DNA of 28,441 nucleotides from Porphyridium purpureum (lineage: Eukaryota > Rhodophyta > Bangiophyceae > Porphyridiales > Porphyridiaceae), in the NCBI GenBank assembly GCA_008690995.1, contig VRMN01000037.1:1-28441 (forward strand), in the 5' to 3' direction. The notes beneath the pieces were generated by a model. The model made no database searches and was not told the origin of the DNA. It was given only the letters and a program-made list of their open reading frames with translations. This document shows, one piece after another, positions 1 through 9,491 of the stretch. Position numbers and translations under genes: made by a program. Each line of letters opens with the position of its first letter. Position 1 is the first letter of the stretch.

Positions 1-128
1 TGAACCCCTCGAATCACGGGTGCCAGCAGAACTTCTACCCTAGAGGTACAGTATCTTCATACTGGGGACGCGGTATCCGCTTATGATGGGCATGCCAGCC
101 GCAGCATGTGTACAGTCACGCGAAACAT

Positions 129-235
129 GGTGGATACGTGATTTGCAGGGTGGGTACGTGATCCGCAAGGTGGGGACGCGAGCCGCAAGGTGGGTACGCG
201 AGCCGTAAAGTGGGTACGTGATCCGCACGTTGGGT
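129..235. repeat. 20-bp tandem repeat, about 5 units
   Basis: Five imperfect 20-bp units sit head to tail, of the form GGTGGGTACGTGATCCGCAA, followed by a 7-bp partial unit. Units differ by one to several substitutions (for example GTACGTGATC versus GGACGCGAGC). No coding role is apparent. Bases 1-128 contain no recognisable feature apart from a few related GGTAC/GGGGACGCG words. Confidence 0.8.
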
Positions 236-240
236 CAAGT

Positions 241-845
241 TAATAAGTGCACCATAATAAAATGGTGTTGATTTGCTACAAGTGAGTACAACAACGATAC
301 TGTACAGTTGCACAGGGGAAAAGAAGAGTAGATTGTCCATAGTCCAACGTTGCGTTCTGCATAGTACCACGGTATCGTTTTAATATGAAAATAATTTACC
401 ATAGCCGTTCGTGTCCATAGTTGCCTTTTTTATAGGTGAATGGCATTGTTTTAGGCTGAAAGATTTAGCATAGAAAGACGACCCCCAAAATGGGTGGTAA
501 TGCATTACATAGGCATCCCGAATTCGCGGTGAATAAGCATAGTAAAACAGTATCATTTTGATATGATACCCGAGCATAGCAAATTACCATTGAAATGTCA
601 TAAAATGCGCATCAAGCTGGACTCAGGACAAAGCGCCTGTTGCGCGATCAGCGGGTGGTGCGGGCGGCGGGGTGAGAGACGTGGAGCGCGAACGGTTGGG
701 CGCGGGCGCGGGCGGGCGCGGCGCAGTCGGGCGTGATATGGGCGTATGGCGGTATGGGCGTTAAGGGCGGGATGCGGGCGCGGGCGGGCGTGGGCGCGGG
801 TGCAGCCGGGCGGTGGGGCGCGCGCTGGGGCGGGGCCGTGGCAAG
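241..845. repeat. AT-to-GC module M1 (dispersed family)
   Basis: This stretch aligns by eye, in the same order, with 1446-1990 (M2) and with the interrupted copy at 3427-3480 plus 9492-10010 (M3). Shared landmarks are a TCATAGGTGAATGGCA-like word, ATGCATTACATAGGCATCCC near 500-519, CATAGTAAAACAGTATCATT near 538-557, and then an abrupt change to a G-rich GGGCGCGGGCGCGGG tract (about 640-840). The module has no credible ORF. It may be a subtelomeric or non-autonomous repeat, or a conserved upstream region of a gene family; I do not recognise it. Confidence 0.6.
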
Positions 846-949
846 GAGAAATGGGATTGTCTTGGGAAGTAGAGTGGGATCGCGAAGTGCGAAATGGACC
901 TCGCTGCAGCGCAGCAGGGTGAAGGAGAGGCCGCTTTCACGGAGCATGC

Positions 950-1163
950 GAGCGGCGAGAAGGAGAAGCAAGATTTGCGGCGTACTGCGCCGCCGCCGCC
1001 GAGCAAGCGTGCCGAAAGGAGGCGCAAAATTCGCCGGACAATGTGCCGGTGCCGTGGAGCATGTGCGGCGCGAGGAGGTGCGAGGTGATGTTGCACAACG
1101 CGATGGCGCAGCCGCCGCCGAGCAAGCGCGCCACAAGGAGGCACGGGATTCGCCGCACAACGG
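950..1163. repeat. GC-rich imperfect ~118-bp tandem repeat
   Basis: A segment containing GCCGCCGAGCAAGCG, then AGGAGGC and ATTCGCCG, appears near 990-1042 and again near 1108-1163, about 118 bp apart, with substitutions and small indels. Long ORFs run through it on both strands, as expected of GC-rich repeats. None resembles a known protein, so none is called as a gene. Confidence 0.55.
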
Positions 1164-1164
1164 G

Positions 1165-1256
1165 CCATAGACGTGGTGAATGACGAGTGTCTTATTTATT
1201 ACATATCTCGGCTTCTATGCGTCTTGAAAACATGTTTCACTTATCGTTCGATGCAG
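1165..1256. repeat. 92-bp direct repeat, copy 1
   Basis: An AT-rich 92-bp sequence begins CCATAGACGTGGTGAATGA and ends ATCGTTCGATGCAG. It occurs four times, at 1165, 3283, 15672 and 17796, with no differences seen. Left flanks differ at three of the four sites and all join at the same base. It contains a short inverted pair, CATAGA and TCTATG. Its function is unknown. Confidence 0.9.
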
Positions 1257-1336
1257 CTTGTCCCTCTGTGCCCGCTCCAATCATTACGTGCTCGATACCT
1301 TCCTCCGTTCTAGAGATATTTGAAATTTTCTATTTT

Positions 1337-1445
1337 TTGAGGGGGGCCTCGAAGAGCTATGAGGGGGGCCTCGCGGAGCTATGGAGGGGGCCTCGAGGAG
1401 CTATGGAGGGGGCCTCGCCAAAATTTTGGGGGCCTCGAAGAGCAA
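1337..1445. repeat. ~22-bp minisatellite (GGGGGGCCTCG)
   Basis: About five units of the form GAGGGGGCCTCGAGGAGCTAT, with small length variation. The last is interrupted by an AT-rich CAAAATTTT. The palindromic-looking GGGGCCTC core recurs in every unit. Bases 1257-1336, to its left, show nothing recognisable. Confidence 0.8.
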
Positions 1446-1990
1446 GCATAGTAAAATGATGCTGATTTGCTATGAGTCAGTACAGCAACGATACTGTACA
1501 GTTACAGAGGTGAAAAGAAGAGTAGATTGACCATAATCCGACGTTGCGTTTTGCACAATAGAGTGGTATCGTTTTAATATGAAAATATTTTACTATAGAC
1601 GCTTGTGTCGATAGTTGACTTTTCATAGGTGAATGGCACTGTTTTAGCATAGATGCTGCAGCATGGAAAAACGACCCCAAAAAATGACAGGTAATGCATT
1701 ACAAAGGCATCCCGCGTTGGTTGTGAATGAGTATAGTAAAACAGTATCATTTTGATAGTGTACCAGAGTATAGCAAATTGGCGTCGAAATGTGATAAAAT
1801 GCGCATCAAGCTGGACTGAGGACGCAGTGCCCGTTGAGGGATCGACCGGCGGTGGGGGGCGGTGGGGCGAAGGAGGAGCGCGGGCGTGGTGGGCGGGTGG
1901 CGCGGGCGCGGGCGGGCCGCGGGCAGGCGCGCTGGGGTGCGGCGGTACGCGAGTGGTGTCGGGCGGTGGCGTCGCGCGCGTCGGCCAGTG
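1446..1990. repeat. AT-to-GC module M2
   Basis: Second member of the module family described at 241-845 and clearly alignable with it. The ATGCATTACA-GGCATCCC landmark is near 1693-1713. The AT-rich half ends near 1815 and passes into a G-rich tract on the plus strand (1845-1975) with runs such as GGTGGGGGGCGGTGGGG that could form G-quadruplexes. ORFs through it start at non-ATG codons or are pure composition artefacts. Confidence 0.6.
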
Positions 1991-2139
1991 ACGACTGGGC
2001 AAGATTTTGGCTGGCGGCTCGCACGGCACGAGCCAGCACTTTGAGCAATGCGCGAGATTGGGGCGCGCAGCAGCTGAGAAATGACACACGGAAGCCATGA
2101 TTCAGCTTGTCCGCGATAACCACCATTAGCGTTGGCGCT

Positions 2140-2390
2140 GAGCGCCAAGGCGCAGACGGCGCTGGACGCCACGGAGCAGACGGCGCTGGACGCCACGGAG
2201 CAGACGGCGCTGGGAACCATGGAGCAGACGGCGCTGGGCGCCACGGAGCAGACGGCGCTGGGCAGACGGCGCTGGGCGCCACGGAGCAGACGGCGCTGGG
2301 CGCCACGGAGCAGACGGCGCTGGGCGCCACGGAGCAGACGGCGCTGGGCGCCACGGAGCAGACGGCGCTGAGCGGCAAGCGGTTTGTCGA
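2140..2390. repeat. 24-bp minisatellite (CAGACGGCGCTG)
   Basis: About ten units of 24 bp built on CAGACGGCGCTGGGCGCCAC, one of them shortened. The plus-strand frame is open and would give an Ala/Gly/Asp/Thr-rich repeat, ending at a TAG (2398-2400) directly before the Sel1-like frame. The unit 2 copy differs in the middle of the array and is 9 bp longer, which suggests unstable tract length. Confidence 0.85.
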
Positions 2391-2400
2391 TGAGAATTAG

Positions 2401-2870
2401 GTGGAGCACGAGTGTGGGGCTCAGGCATTTGCGGGTTACGCCCGTGAGGCAGCCATCGAAGAGCAGGCTCGTCTCGTCGCGAAGACCACGCAAACGGTCG
2501 ACGCCTGTTTGCAGCGCGAATTACGCTATTTTTGTCGAGAGGATGTGGGCGGGCTGCCGCACCCCATGTGCAAAGAAGTCGGGTGGTTGCGCAAGGCCGC
2601 AGAGGACGGCAACGCGTGGGCACCGTTTTATCTGAGCGATTGCTACGTCAGCGGGCTGGGCGATCTGCCGGAGGTCGAGTTCGCGGCGACCGAGAGGTTG
2701 CGCAAGGTCGCGGAATAGGGAGGCGCAAAGGTGCAGTGCAGTTTGGGCGCTTTGCAACTTGAGCGCTTCTCATTAAGGTGGGCACGGCAGTCCGCGCGAG
2801 AGCGAGCTCGTAACAGGCGAGTGGTGGCGCAAGGACGCGGAGCAAGAAACAGCTACAGAGCTATAAAATT
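2401..2870 (+). pseudogene. Sel1-like repeat protein fragment, decayed (unit 1)
   Basis: The frame from 2401 to 2718 encodes 105 residues. About residues 59-100 fit a Sel1-like (TPR-type) repeat: WLRKAAEDGNAWAPFYLSDC, then a G-L-G turn and a second LRKVAE start. After a TAG at 2716-2718 the same frame continues with GGAKVQCSLG, which fits the next repeat. A third WWRKDAEQE start appears near 2819 in a different frame. There is no ATG in the usable frame, and a TAG at 2398-2400 separates it from the open 24-bp minisatellite. Sel1 repeats normally form alpha-solenoid scaffolds in signalling or ER-associated degradation proteins. I read this as a broken host-type gene fragment with at least two nonsense codons and one frameshift, all shared by both duplicated copies. 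An exon of a spliced gene is possible but less likely. Confidence 0.6.
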
Positions 2871-2939
2871 TACACGCTTGTAAACGTAGTCTTGAAGACA
2901 GTCTGCCCAAATACAGGCGCGACAGCTGCGAAAGGGGTG

Positions 2940-3110
2940 AGAGCAGGTGCGCATGAACACTCGTGAGCACAACTGAGCGCAGGTGAGCATGAGCATGAGT
3001 GAGCACGAGTGAGCACGGATGAAAGCACAGAACACTACTGAGCACGAGTGAGCACGGATGAAAGCACAGAACACTACTGAGCACCAGTGAGCACGGGTGA
3101 GAGCACAGAA
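2940..3110. repeat. GTGAGCACGAGTGAGCACGG minisatellite
   Basis: Overlapping short repeats built from GTGAGCAC, GATGAAAGCACAGAACACTA and CTGAGCACGAGTGAGCACGG. A compound unit of about 53 bp is present about twice, followed by a diverged third. Low-complexity ORFs on the minus strand are by-products of the repeat. Confidence 0.75.
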
Positions 3111-3284
3111 CACTACTGAGAATGATAGAACACTACTGAAGACTACAGAACACTACTGAAGACCACAGAACACTACTGAAGACTACAGAACACTACTGAA
3201 GACCACAGAACACTACTGAAGACCACAGAACACTACTGAAGACCACAGAACACTACTGAAGACCACAGAACACTACTGAAGACC
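3111..3284. repeat. 20-bp minisatellite (CAGAACACTACTGAAGACCA)
   Basis: About eight to nine head-to-tail 20-bp units of CAGAACACTACTGAAGACCA, with a C/T variant in some (GACTA for GACCA). The array runs straight into the second 92-bp repeat, whose first bases CCA coincide with the end of the last unit. There are no unique spacers, so this is not a CRISPR array. Confidence 0.85.
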
Positions 3285-3374
3285 ATAGACGTGGTGAATG
3301 ACGAGTGTCTTATTTATTACATATCTCGGCTTCTATGCGTCTTGAAAACATGTTTCACTTATCGTTCGATGCAG
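3283..3374. repeat. 92-bp direct repeat, copy 2
   Basis: Matches the repeat at 1165-1256, but the flank to its right is different (GGTTAGAGG instead of CTTGTCCC) and its left flank is the 20-bp minisatellite. It marks the right edge of the 2.1-kb minisatellite block. Confidence 0.9.
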
Positions 3375-3480
3375 GGTTAGAGGCGTTTTTCAGGTAGGGT
3401 GGGCCCTGCGGTTCGGCCATACCATAGTACAGTTGCTTCGGGCTACAGTACAGTTGCGTTGGACTATAGTACATGGTTAT

Positions 3481-4290
3481 CTTTAAATTCTCGCACGCTT
3501 GATGATGACAAGCGCACGAACCCGGATGACACAACCCTTCTCAGATGACCGAACCCCAGCAACACGACGCACACAGCACAGAGAACACAACCACACGACG
3601 CACACAACACAGACGACGAATACCCGGGGCGTGGAAAATCCAACGTATAGGGCCTCTACTATTGCCTTTCGCGTCGGCACAGACAGCACCGGTCTCGACA
3701 GGGGCAGGGTGTCGTAACGGACAAAGCCGCCGTCTGCCTTCAGTGCTCTAAGAGCACCGAAACCCCCCAGACACGATGTGCTGCTGGCTCTGCTACACAG
3801 GCTCAGCAAAAGGCCCCACGCCTTCCGACGACCACGCCCAGGCACCCGACACCAAAGAACAACTCTTCCTTTTATTCTCTGTGTCCTACTCCCTTGCCTC
3901 TTCTTCTTCCGCTCTAAAGAAAATCCGGGGAACCGCACAGGCCCGCGCCCATTATATACCCCGCCGTCCTTGCTGTCCTTGACGCGGAAGGGAGAAATTA
4001 TTTCTCCCAAAAGGCTGGGCTTTCCTCCGTTCGTTCCACGGAACGAAGCCACAGCCAGCCACGTCAGCAAGCGGCTCAATGGGTGCCGGCCGGCCGCCAA
4101 GCGGCTCCTGCTTCCCTCGGACACGCGACTCCGGCTCCTCGGGGCGAAAGACAACAATACACAAAACCAGAGGTACAGGGTAAAAAACCACGCGGGCGAA
4201 AAAGCCCCTGTACCTCAAACAATTCCGAGACGCCGTACCTCCGGGTGTACACCCAGGGCGTCTCTCGGACCGGAACACTTTTAATCCATG
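3481..4290 (-). repeat. Copia LTR (left in window; 3' LTR of the element)
   Basis: 810 bp, matching 8677-9486. It contains a TATA-like GGTATATAAT on the minus strand at 3951-3960, an 18-bp inverted repeat TTCGTTCC-AC-GGAACGAA at 4030-4047, and a perfect 12-bp palindrome GGGTGTACACCC near 4241-4252. These are plausible promoter and control sites of the LTR. Plus-strand ORFs within it are not considered genes. Confidence 0.93.
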
Positions 4291-6050
4291 CTCCTCCTTC
4301 CGATCTGAGGGACGCGTAACATAGTCCAACACCTGATATGACCTTCCGGAAACAAAGGTTTTGTCATCAAGTCGGACACGTTTTCCCCCGTCCTCACATA
4401 TTCCAATCTCACCAGCTTTTGCTTCTCGCAAACTTGGTGTATCCACGCCAAGTCCGTGGCTCTGGTCACTGCCATGTGATGCAACTTTGGCGAGTAGCCC
4501 ATCTCGACCGCACGGAGAACAACTTGACTATCACAAAGCAGGGTCAACGCATAATCCCCCTCTTGCACGCTTCGAAGAAACGACAATGCCGGAAACAAAG
4601 ATAACTGCACCGCTTCTTCCAGAGCGGCCATCTCAGACTCAGAGGTCGAAGAGCTCACAAAGCGTTGCCTTCTGGAGCTCCAATCGACCAGATACTTGTT
4701 TCCACCCGCGACCAAGTACGTCACTCTCCCAGACGTTGACTTGCGCGTTTCCGGGCATCCAGCAAAGTCGGCATCAGCATAGCCCAAGACGCTTACGTCG
4801 CCGATCTTCAATGACGTCATCTGCAAATACTCAAGTGGCTCACGAGGCACCTTCAAGTATTGCATGACGCGAACCAGGAGTCTCTCAGCTGCGACGTTCC
4901 AGCTATCCACATACCGAGCCACCACTCCAACTGCATAGGAGATATCCGGTCTGACCGTCCTGGCCAACCACAGCAGCCGCCCGACATGCTCGCGTATTTT
5001 CAGATGTCCATGTTCGACTTGAACATCCAATACAGCGTCAGCATTCATCTTCTCACCTGGTGATTTCACCGCTCGCAGCACCTGCCCAAGTTCTTCTTCG
5101 AATTCCTTCACCACCAAAGCTTGGTAGTGATCATGACCCAACGAAAACCGTGTCGCCGACTCCGAGATCGTGAGTCCTAGGAACCTTAACGGGGCTCCTT
5201 CCGAGAGGACTTCCGGCTCCTTCTCAATGAGGAACTCTGACCTCAACTCTCGAAATATCTCACCCCGATCCTTCTCGACACACGCGAGCAGACCATCGTC
5301 GACATACAAGGCTAGGAGTGCAACAGATGCACTTCCCGCCATCTTTTTCACGTATACGTTCTTCTCGCCGTGAATCAAATCCCACCCGAACTTTTGAAGT
5401 CTTCTGCGGGCATCCTGGGAAAAGTCAGACCCGCTTCTTGGCAAGCCATAAAGCGCCCTCCTCAAGCGAACGACAAGTCCATCACCTCCTCCTGGAACGT
5501 GTCGGGGCAACATGGCAAACGTCGGTGGTCCTGACAAGTCAGCGTGTAAGTACGCCGACGTCACATCGAACGATACGATCTTCAATCCTAGGATAGCGGC
5601 CAAAGCTATCAGCATTCTGATCGCAGACAGGCCCGCGGGCACCTCATAGTCAAACACATCCTGAGTGACCTTCCCTGAGGCATCCCAAATCCTATTTCCA
5701 CCAGCAACAAGCCGACACTTGACCTTGCGAAACTCCTCCGGAAGCTCAGCGAACTTCAATCCGAATATAAAGTGTGTCCGCACAAATCGTGCGCCTGGGA
5801 CCTTGAGAGCTTCTTCCCTTGAAATAGGTTGCTCATCCCATACCTTGAATCGGATCATCAAGTCCACTTCTTTTTGCATGGCTTCTCTTCCAGCCGAAGA
5901 AGCCAGAGCTTGGCTCGTCTGCAACAAAGTTGTCAAGTTCAATTGCGGTGTTTCTGGAGCAACTCCTGCGCGTTGCCTCCAATTTTCCTCCGAGAGGCCC
6001 ATATTATGAGCCCGGGCTCGCACATCCTTTCCGTTTCTTGAATCGCGGAA
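4290..6050 (-). mobile_element. Copia reverse transcriptase-RNase H region
   Basis: The reverse transcriptase carries the copia-type entry segment (KCRLVAGGNR), SFDVTSAYLHADL, LYGLPRSG and the active-site YVDDGL. The C-terminal RNase H part holds DADFAGCPETRKSTSG, SSSTSESEMAAL and LCDSQVVLRAVE, and ends with the family-typical VSDLMTKPLF tail. These enzymes copy the element RNA into DNA. Segment order and spacing are ordinary for the family. Confidence 0.93.
4291..4301 (-). other. Polypurine tract of the copia element
   Basis: The minus strand reads GGAAGGAGGAG right next to the left LTR, the expected place for plus-strand priming. The end of the reverse transcriptase/RNase H part runs through it and stops just inside the LTR. 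Confidence 0.7.
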
Positions 6051-6329
6051 CACTGCCTTATATTCTTGCAGAGTTCTTTCCCACTTCCCCCAGCCAAAGA
6101 GCCGTAAGCCATCCATGATGGCCTGATCCTCTTCCCGGCTCCAAGGATACCCTGGGTTTTCGTTTCCCCCTTCTTCCAATAGGTAGGGGAACATCCTCCT
6201 CCAAGTTCCCGGATACACGCGCCTCGGCCGTATTCGTAGGCAACACCATAGTCTCTTGACTATCCGGTTCTTCCTGCCTAGAGTGAAAGTCGATTTCACC
6301 CTCACGTGCCGAGACCTCCTCGTCATCCC

Positions 6330-7690
6330 TTGTTTCCAAAGTCCGCATTGGAAACACTTCAGGGAACGCCTTGAAGTCCTGAGTGCGAGTCAGCTTCGGT
6401 GCCGCACTCGTCCACTCCTCCTGAGGAAGGACCCAGATTGCCAGCGGATGCTCCGCAACTCCAACAAGGACTCCAATCTTTCCTCTGGGTGCATACTTGT
6501 TCTCCGGTTGATCATTCTTGAAAACCACCTTGCACCCAAATGGTACTGCTACCTTCCCCCGCTTCCATCTCTCACCGTACCTCATTTCATACGGAGACTT
6601 CCCAGACTTCTTGTCTGGGTGCAGCCGATTGAACATGAATACGAAATGCTGAGCGGCATGCAAAAACCACCGCTTTCCCAGCCCAGACTGCAGGAGATTT
6701 GCTCGTACCCCCTGATTCAAAGTATGATGGAAACGTTCCTGTTCAGCGTGGCTATTCGGTCTATGTGGGACCCCAATCTCATGCTTCACGAGATTCTCCC
6801 GTACCAAATTGCTCACATTTCCCCTGAACTCGTTTCCATCATCTGTCCTCAGTACCTTTGGCCATCCTCGCCCGGCTTGCACGCTTGTCCAAGCTTCAGC
6901 AACCGCCGTATGCGTTTTGGCTCTCAATCCTGCCAGTGTGGCCCACCTCGTCGCTCTATCGATGTGCGTCAGCATGTGCTTCGCTCCATCGATGGCTTCC
7001 ACGTTACGTCCGGGCTCCACCAGGTCGATCCCAACTTCGTCATTGAACGACAAAGTGGACAAGTCCTTCTCCAGCCTTCTTGCTGGTCGGCTCTTGATCT
7101 TGGCCACAACACACGTCTCACAATCATCCCGCATCGGCATGTGAGTCAACGCATGTTCCATCCCGGCCATCTTTCCTTCGACCTCTTCACTGGCACTCTC
7201 CTCTTCTCCATCGTACGCTTGATTTCCGCTTGACTCGGAAAGAGCGTCCACGACATTTACCATCGCACAATCTTCCACATTTTCAAGTTCCAAGTCCATC
7301 GAACCCCTCTGCCAATCAATCCTCGGGTTCACGCGACTCAGCCAGTCCCACCCGAGAATTGCATCCATTTGCAGAGGTCCGACATAAAACTTGACCGGCC
7401 CTTTCCAGAACCCAAGATCAACATGCTGCAACACCGGGCCATGCACTAAGACACTTTGCCCACCCGCAAGCTTGACCATTCCGTTCTCGCGCCCTTCAAA
7501 TCTGCCGACAAAGCGAGATCCAAGAAAATTGTGCGATGCTCCGCTGTCCACCAGAAATTGGACAGACTCGCCATCTAAAGTTCCACGCTTGTAGAGCAAC
7601 CTCGACGCCGCATCAGCGCGCCAGACCTCACCTACAAAGCCCATCCCGGGAGGTTCCGTTCCCCTCGAGTGCACCTCCCAACTTCTCCCT
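6330..7690 (-). mobile_element. Copia protease-integrase region
   Basis: The N-terminal part carries the aspartic protease signature LVDSGASHNF. Downstream come an HHCC-like zinc region (HALTHMPMRDDCETC), the integrase segments GIDLVEP and RTDDGNEF, and a HAEQERFHH segment, in the arrangement of retroviral-type integrases. Integrase inserts the cDNA copy into the host genome in this family. It lies between gag and reverse transcriptase, the Ty1/copia order. Confidence 0.9.
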
Positions 7691-7699
7691 CGAGGTTTT

Positions 7700-8650
7700 A
7701 GTTTTCCGGGCCTCCCGCCAAGTGCCCATTCCGCTTTGGGCAATTGGGTTTGATGTGGCCGCGCTGCCCGCAATGGTAGCATCTGACTTTGCCCATGTCC
7801 GCACGCTTGCGCTTCTCCGGCTGGCGTTTCTCCACGACGCCCAAATCCATTGGCGCCGTCCCGGCATACGACGAGCTGTTCCGGTAGTTTGGACTCGAGG
7901 CGCCATGAAAAGCCTCCCTCATGTCTCCTCCAAACCTACCAACCTGCTCCGCAGCCAACGCCGCCCTCAGCGACTCTTCCAGCGTCTTCGTGTCCTGACG
8001 CGCCACCTCAAGGCGAAGCTTCTCCTTCAGGCCGAGAGTGAAGATGGTGTTGAGCTCGGCATCCGTCACACTATCCACGGATAGAGCCACCATCCTCAGG
8101 CGCTGCTCAAACTCAGCAACAGTCATCTTGCCCTGCTTCAGCTGATACAAGTTCGTTCGAGCAGTCAGGTATGCCTGCGGCGGCTCAAATGCCGTCCGCA
8201 CGAAGTTCGCGAACGCATTCCAACCGGACTCGGCCAATGCCATCCTCTGTTCCTCAGGGCGAGCTGCCCACAGGAGCGCGGCATCCTTCTCAAAGAAGCG
8301 CGACGCTACGATCACCTTCTGCGACTCCAGCGCTCCAGCTGGCATGCACATGTCCAAGTCTTGCTTCATCCTCGACAACCACTCGTTCACAACGAGTTTG
8401 TCGCGCTGTCCGTCGTATTTTCTCAAGCTGCGTCCAATCAGCGATGCAACGGTCCTTTCCGTTTCGCCGGGACCAGCTGACACAGATGCCTGATGCATCA
8501 CATTCTGCAGCATCTCCTGCAAGAGGCGGTTTCCCTCCTGCAGCTGCACAATCATCATTTCTTGTCCTCCGATACGAGCATGAAGCTGGTTGAAAGCTTC
8601 AATCCACGACGCGCCGCCCTGCAGGCCCTGCACGTCCATTCCCTCAGAAT
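7700..8650 (-). mobile_element. Copia gag region
   Basis: About 318 residues with a helical capsid-like body of the Ty1/copia gag type. A C-terminal CCHC zinc knuckle reads CYHCGQRGHIKPNC (Cys-x2-Cys-x4-His-x4-Cys), preceded by a basic Lys/Arg-rich stretch. Gag packages the element RNA in the family. It is the first part after the 5' LTR and primer site. Confidence 0.88.
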
Positions 8651-8658
8651 CCATCTTC

Positions 8659-8676
8659 GCCGATGCGATGATACCA
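8659..8676 (-). other. tRNA primer-binding site of the copia element
   Basis: Immediately after the LTR the minus strand reads TGGTATCATCGC. The first eight bases match the TGGTATCA start of the initiator-Met tRNA primer site common in Ty1/copia elements. This fixes the LTR edge and the orientation of the element. Confidence 0.75.
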
Positions 8677-9486
8677 CTTTAAATTCTCGCACGCTTGATG
8701 ATGACAAGCGCACGAACCCGGATGACACAACCCTTCTCAGATGACCGAACCCCAGCAACACGACGCACACAGCACAGAGAACACAACCACACGACGCACA
8801 CAACACAGACGACGAATACCCGGGGCGTGGAAAATCCAACGTATAGGGCCTCTACTATTGCCTTTCGCGTCGGCACAGACAGCACCGGTCTCGACAGGGG
8901 CAGGGTGTCGTAACGGACAAAGCCGCCGTCTGCCTTCAGTGCTCTAAGAGCACCGAAACCCCCCAGACACGATGTGCTGCTGGCTCTGCTACACAGGCTC
9001 AGCAAAAGGCCCCACGCCTTCCGACGACCACGCCCAGGCACCCGACACCAAAGAACAACTCTTCCTTTTATTCTCTGTGTCCTACTCCCTTGCCTCTTCT
9101 TCTTCCGCTCTAAAGAAAATCCGGGGAACCGCACAGGCCCGCGCCCATTATATACCCCGCCGTCCTTGCTGTCCTTGACGCGGAAGGGAGAAATTATTTC
9201 TCCCAAAAGGCTGGGCTTTCCTCCGTTCGTTCCACGGAACGAAGCCACAGCCAGCCACGTCAGCAAGCGGCTCAATGGGTGCCGGCCGGCCGCCAAGCGG
9301 CTCCTGCTTCCCTCGGACACGCGACTCCGGCTCCTCGGGGCGAAAGACAACAATACACAAAACCAGAGGTACAGGGTAAAAAACCACGCGGGCGAAAAAG
9401 CCCCTGTACCTCAAACAATTCCGAGACGCCGTACCTCCGGGTGTACACCCAGGGCGTCTCTCGGACCGGAACACTTTTAATCCATG
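8677..9486 (-). repeat. Copia LTR (right in window; 5' LTR of the element)
   Basis: Second 810-bp LTR; all translated frames equal those of the left LTR. The TATA-like motif is at 9147-9156. On the minus strand it is followed directly by the putative primer-binding site. Confidence 0.93.
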
Positions 9487-9491
9487 GTTAT

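Larger units (their letters stand above)
3481..9486 (-). mobile_element. Ty1/copia-type LTR retrotransposon (fossil), ~6.0 kb
   Basis: The element lies on the minus strand between two 810-bp LTRs. Parts in family order: LTR, tRNA primer site, gag with a zinc knuckle, protease, integrase, reverse transcriptase, RNase H, polypurine tract, LTR. Integrase preceding reverse transcriptase places it in Ty1/copia. The pentamer GTTAT flanks both ends (3476-3480 and 9487-9491), a typical 5-bp target duplication, and unit 2 keeps the unoccupied site. The LTRs look identical where compared, so the insertion is young and later than the surrounding duplication, or at least absent from unit 2. The coding part lies in more than one reading frame, with about one or two breaks. 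I cannot tell decay from frame changes that some family members use. Confidence 0.95.

Noticed and set aside
648-1170. Long overlapping ORFs on both strands of the GC-rich tract
   Set aside because: All have low-complexity Ala/Pro/Arg composition, overlap on opposite strands, follow repeat structure and show no domain.
3111-3284. Regular 20-bp repeats that might suggest a CRISPR-like array
   Set aside because: Units are directly adjacent with no unique spacers, and the sequence context is eukaryotic.
1165-3374. A 2.1-kb element bounded by 92-bp terminal repeats
   Set aside because: The interior is minisatellites plus a decayed host-type fragment, there is no target-site duplication and no element coding. 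I kept it as a recurrent-junction observation instead.
3490-4290. ORFs inside the LTRs, such as a 224-codon minus-strand frame and a 168-codon plus-strand frame
   Set aside because: They are present in both LTRs, have no recognisable domain and overlap on opposite strands; they are best taken as LTR sequence.
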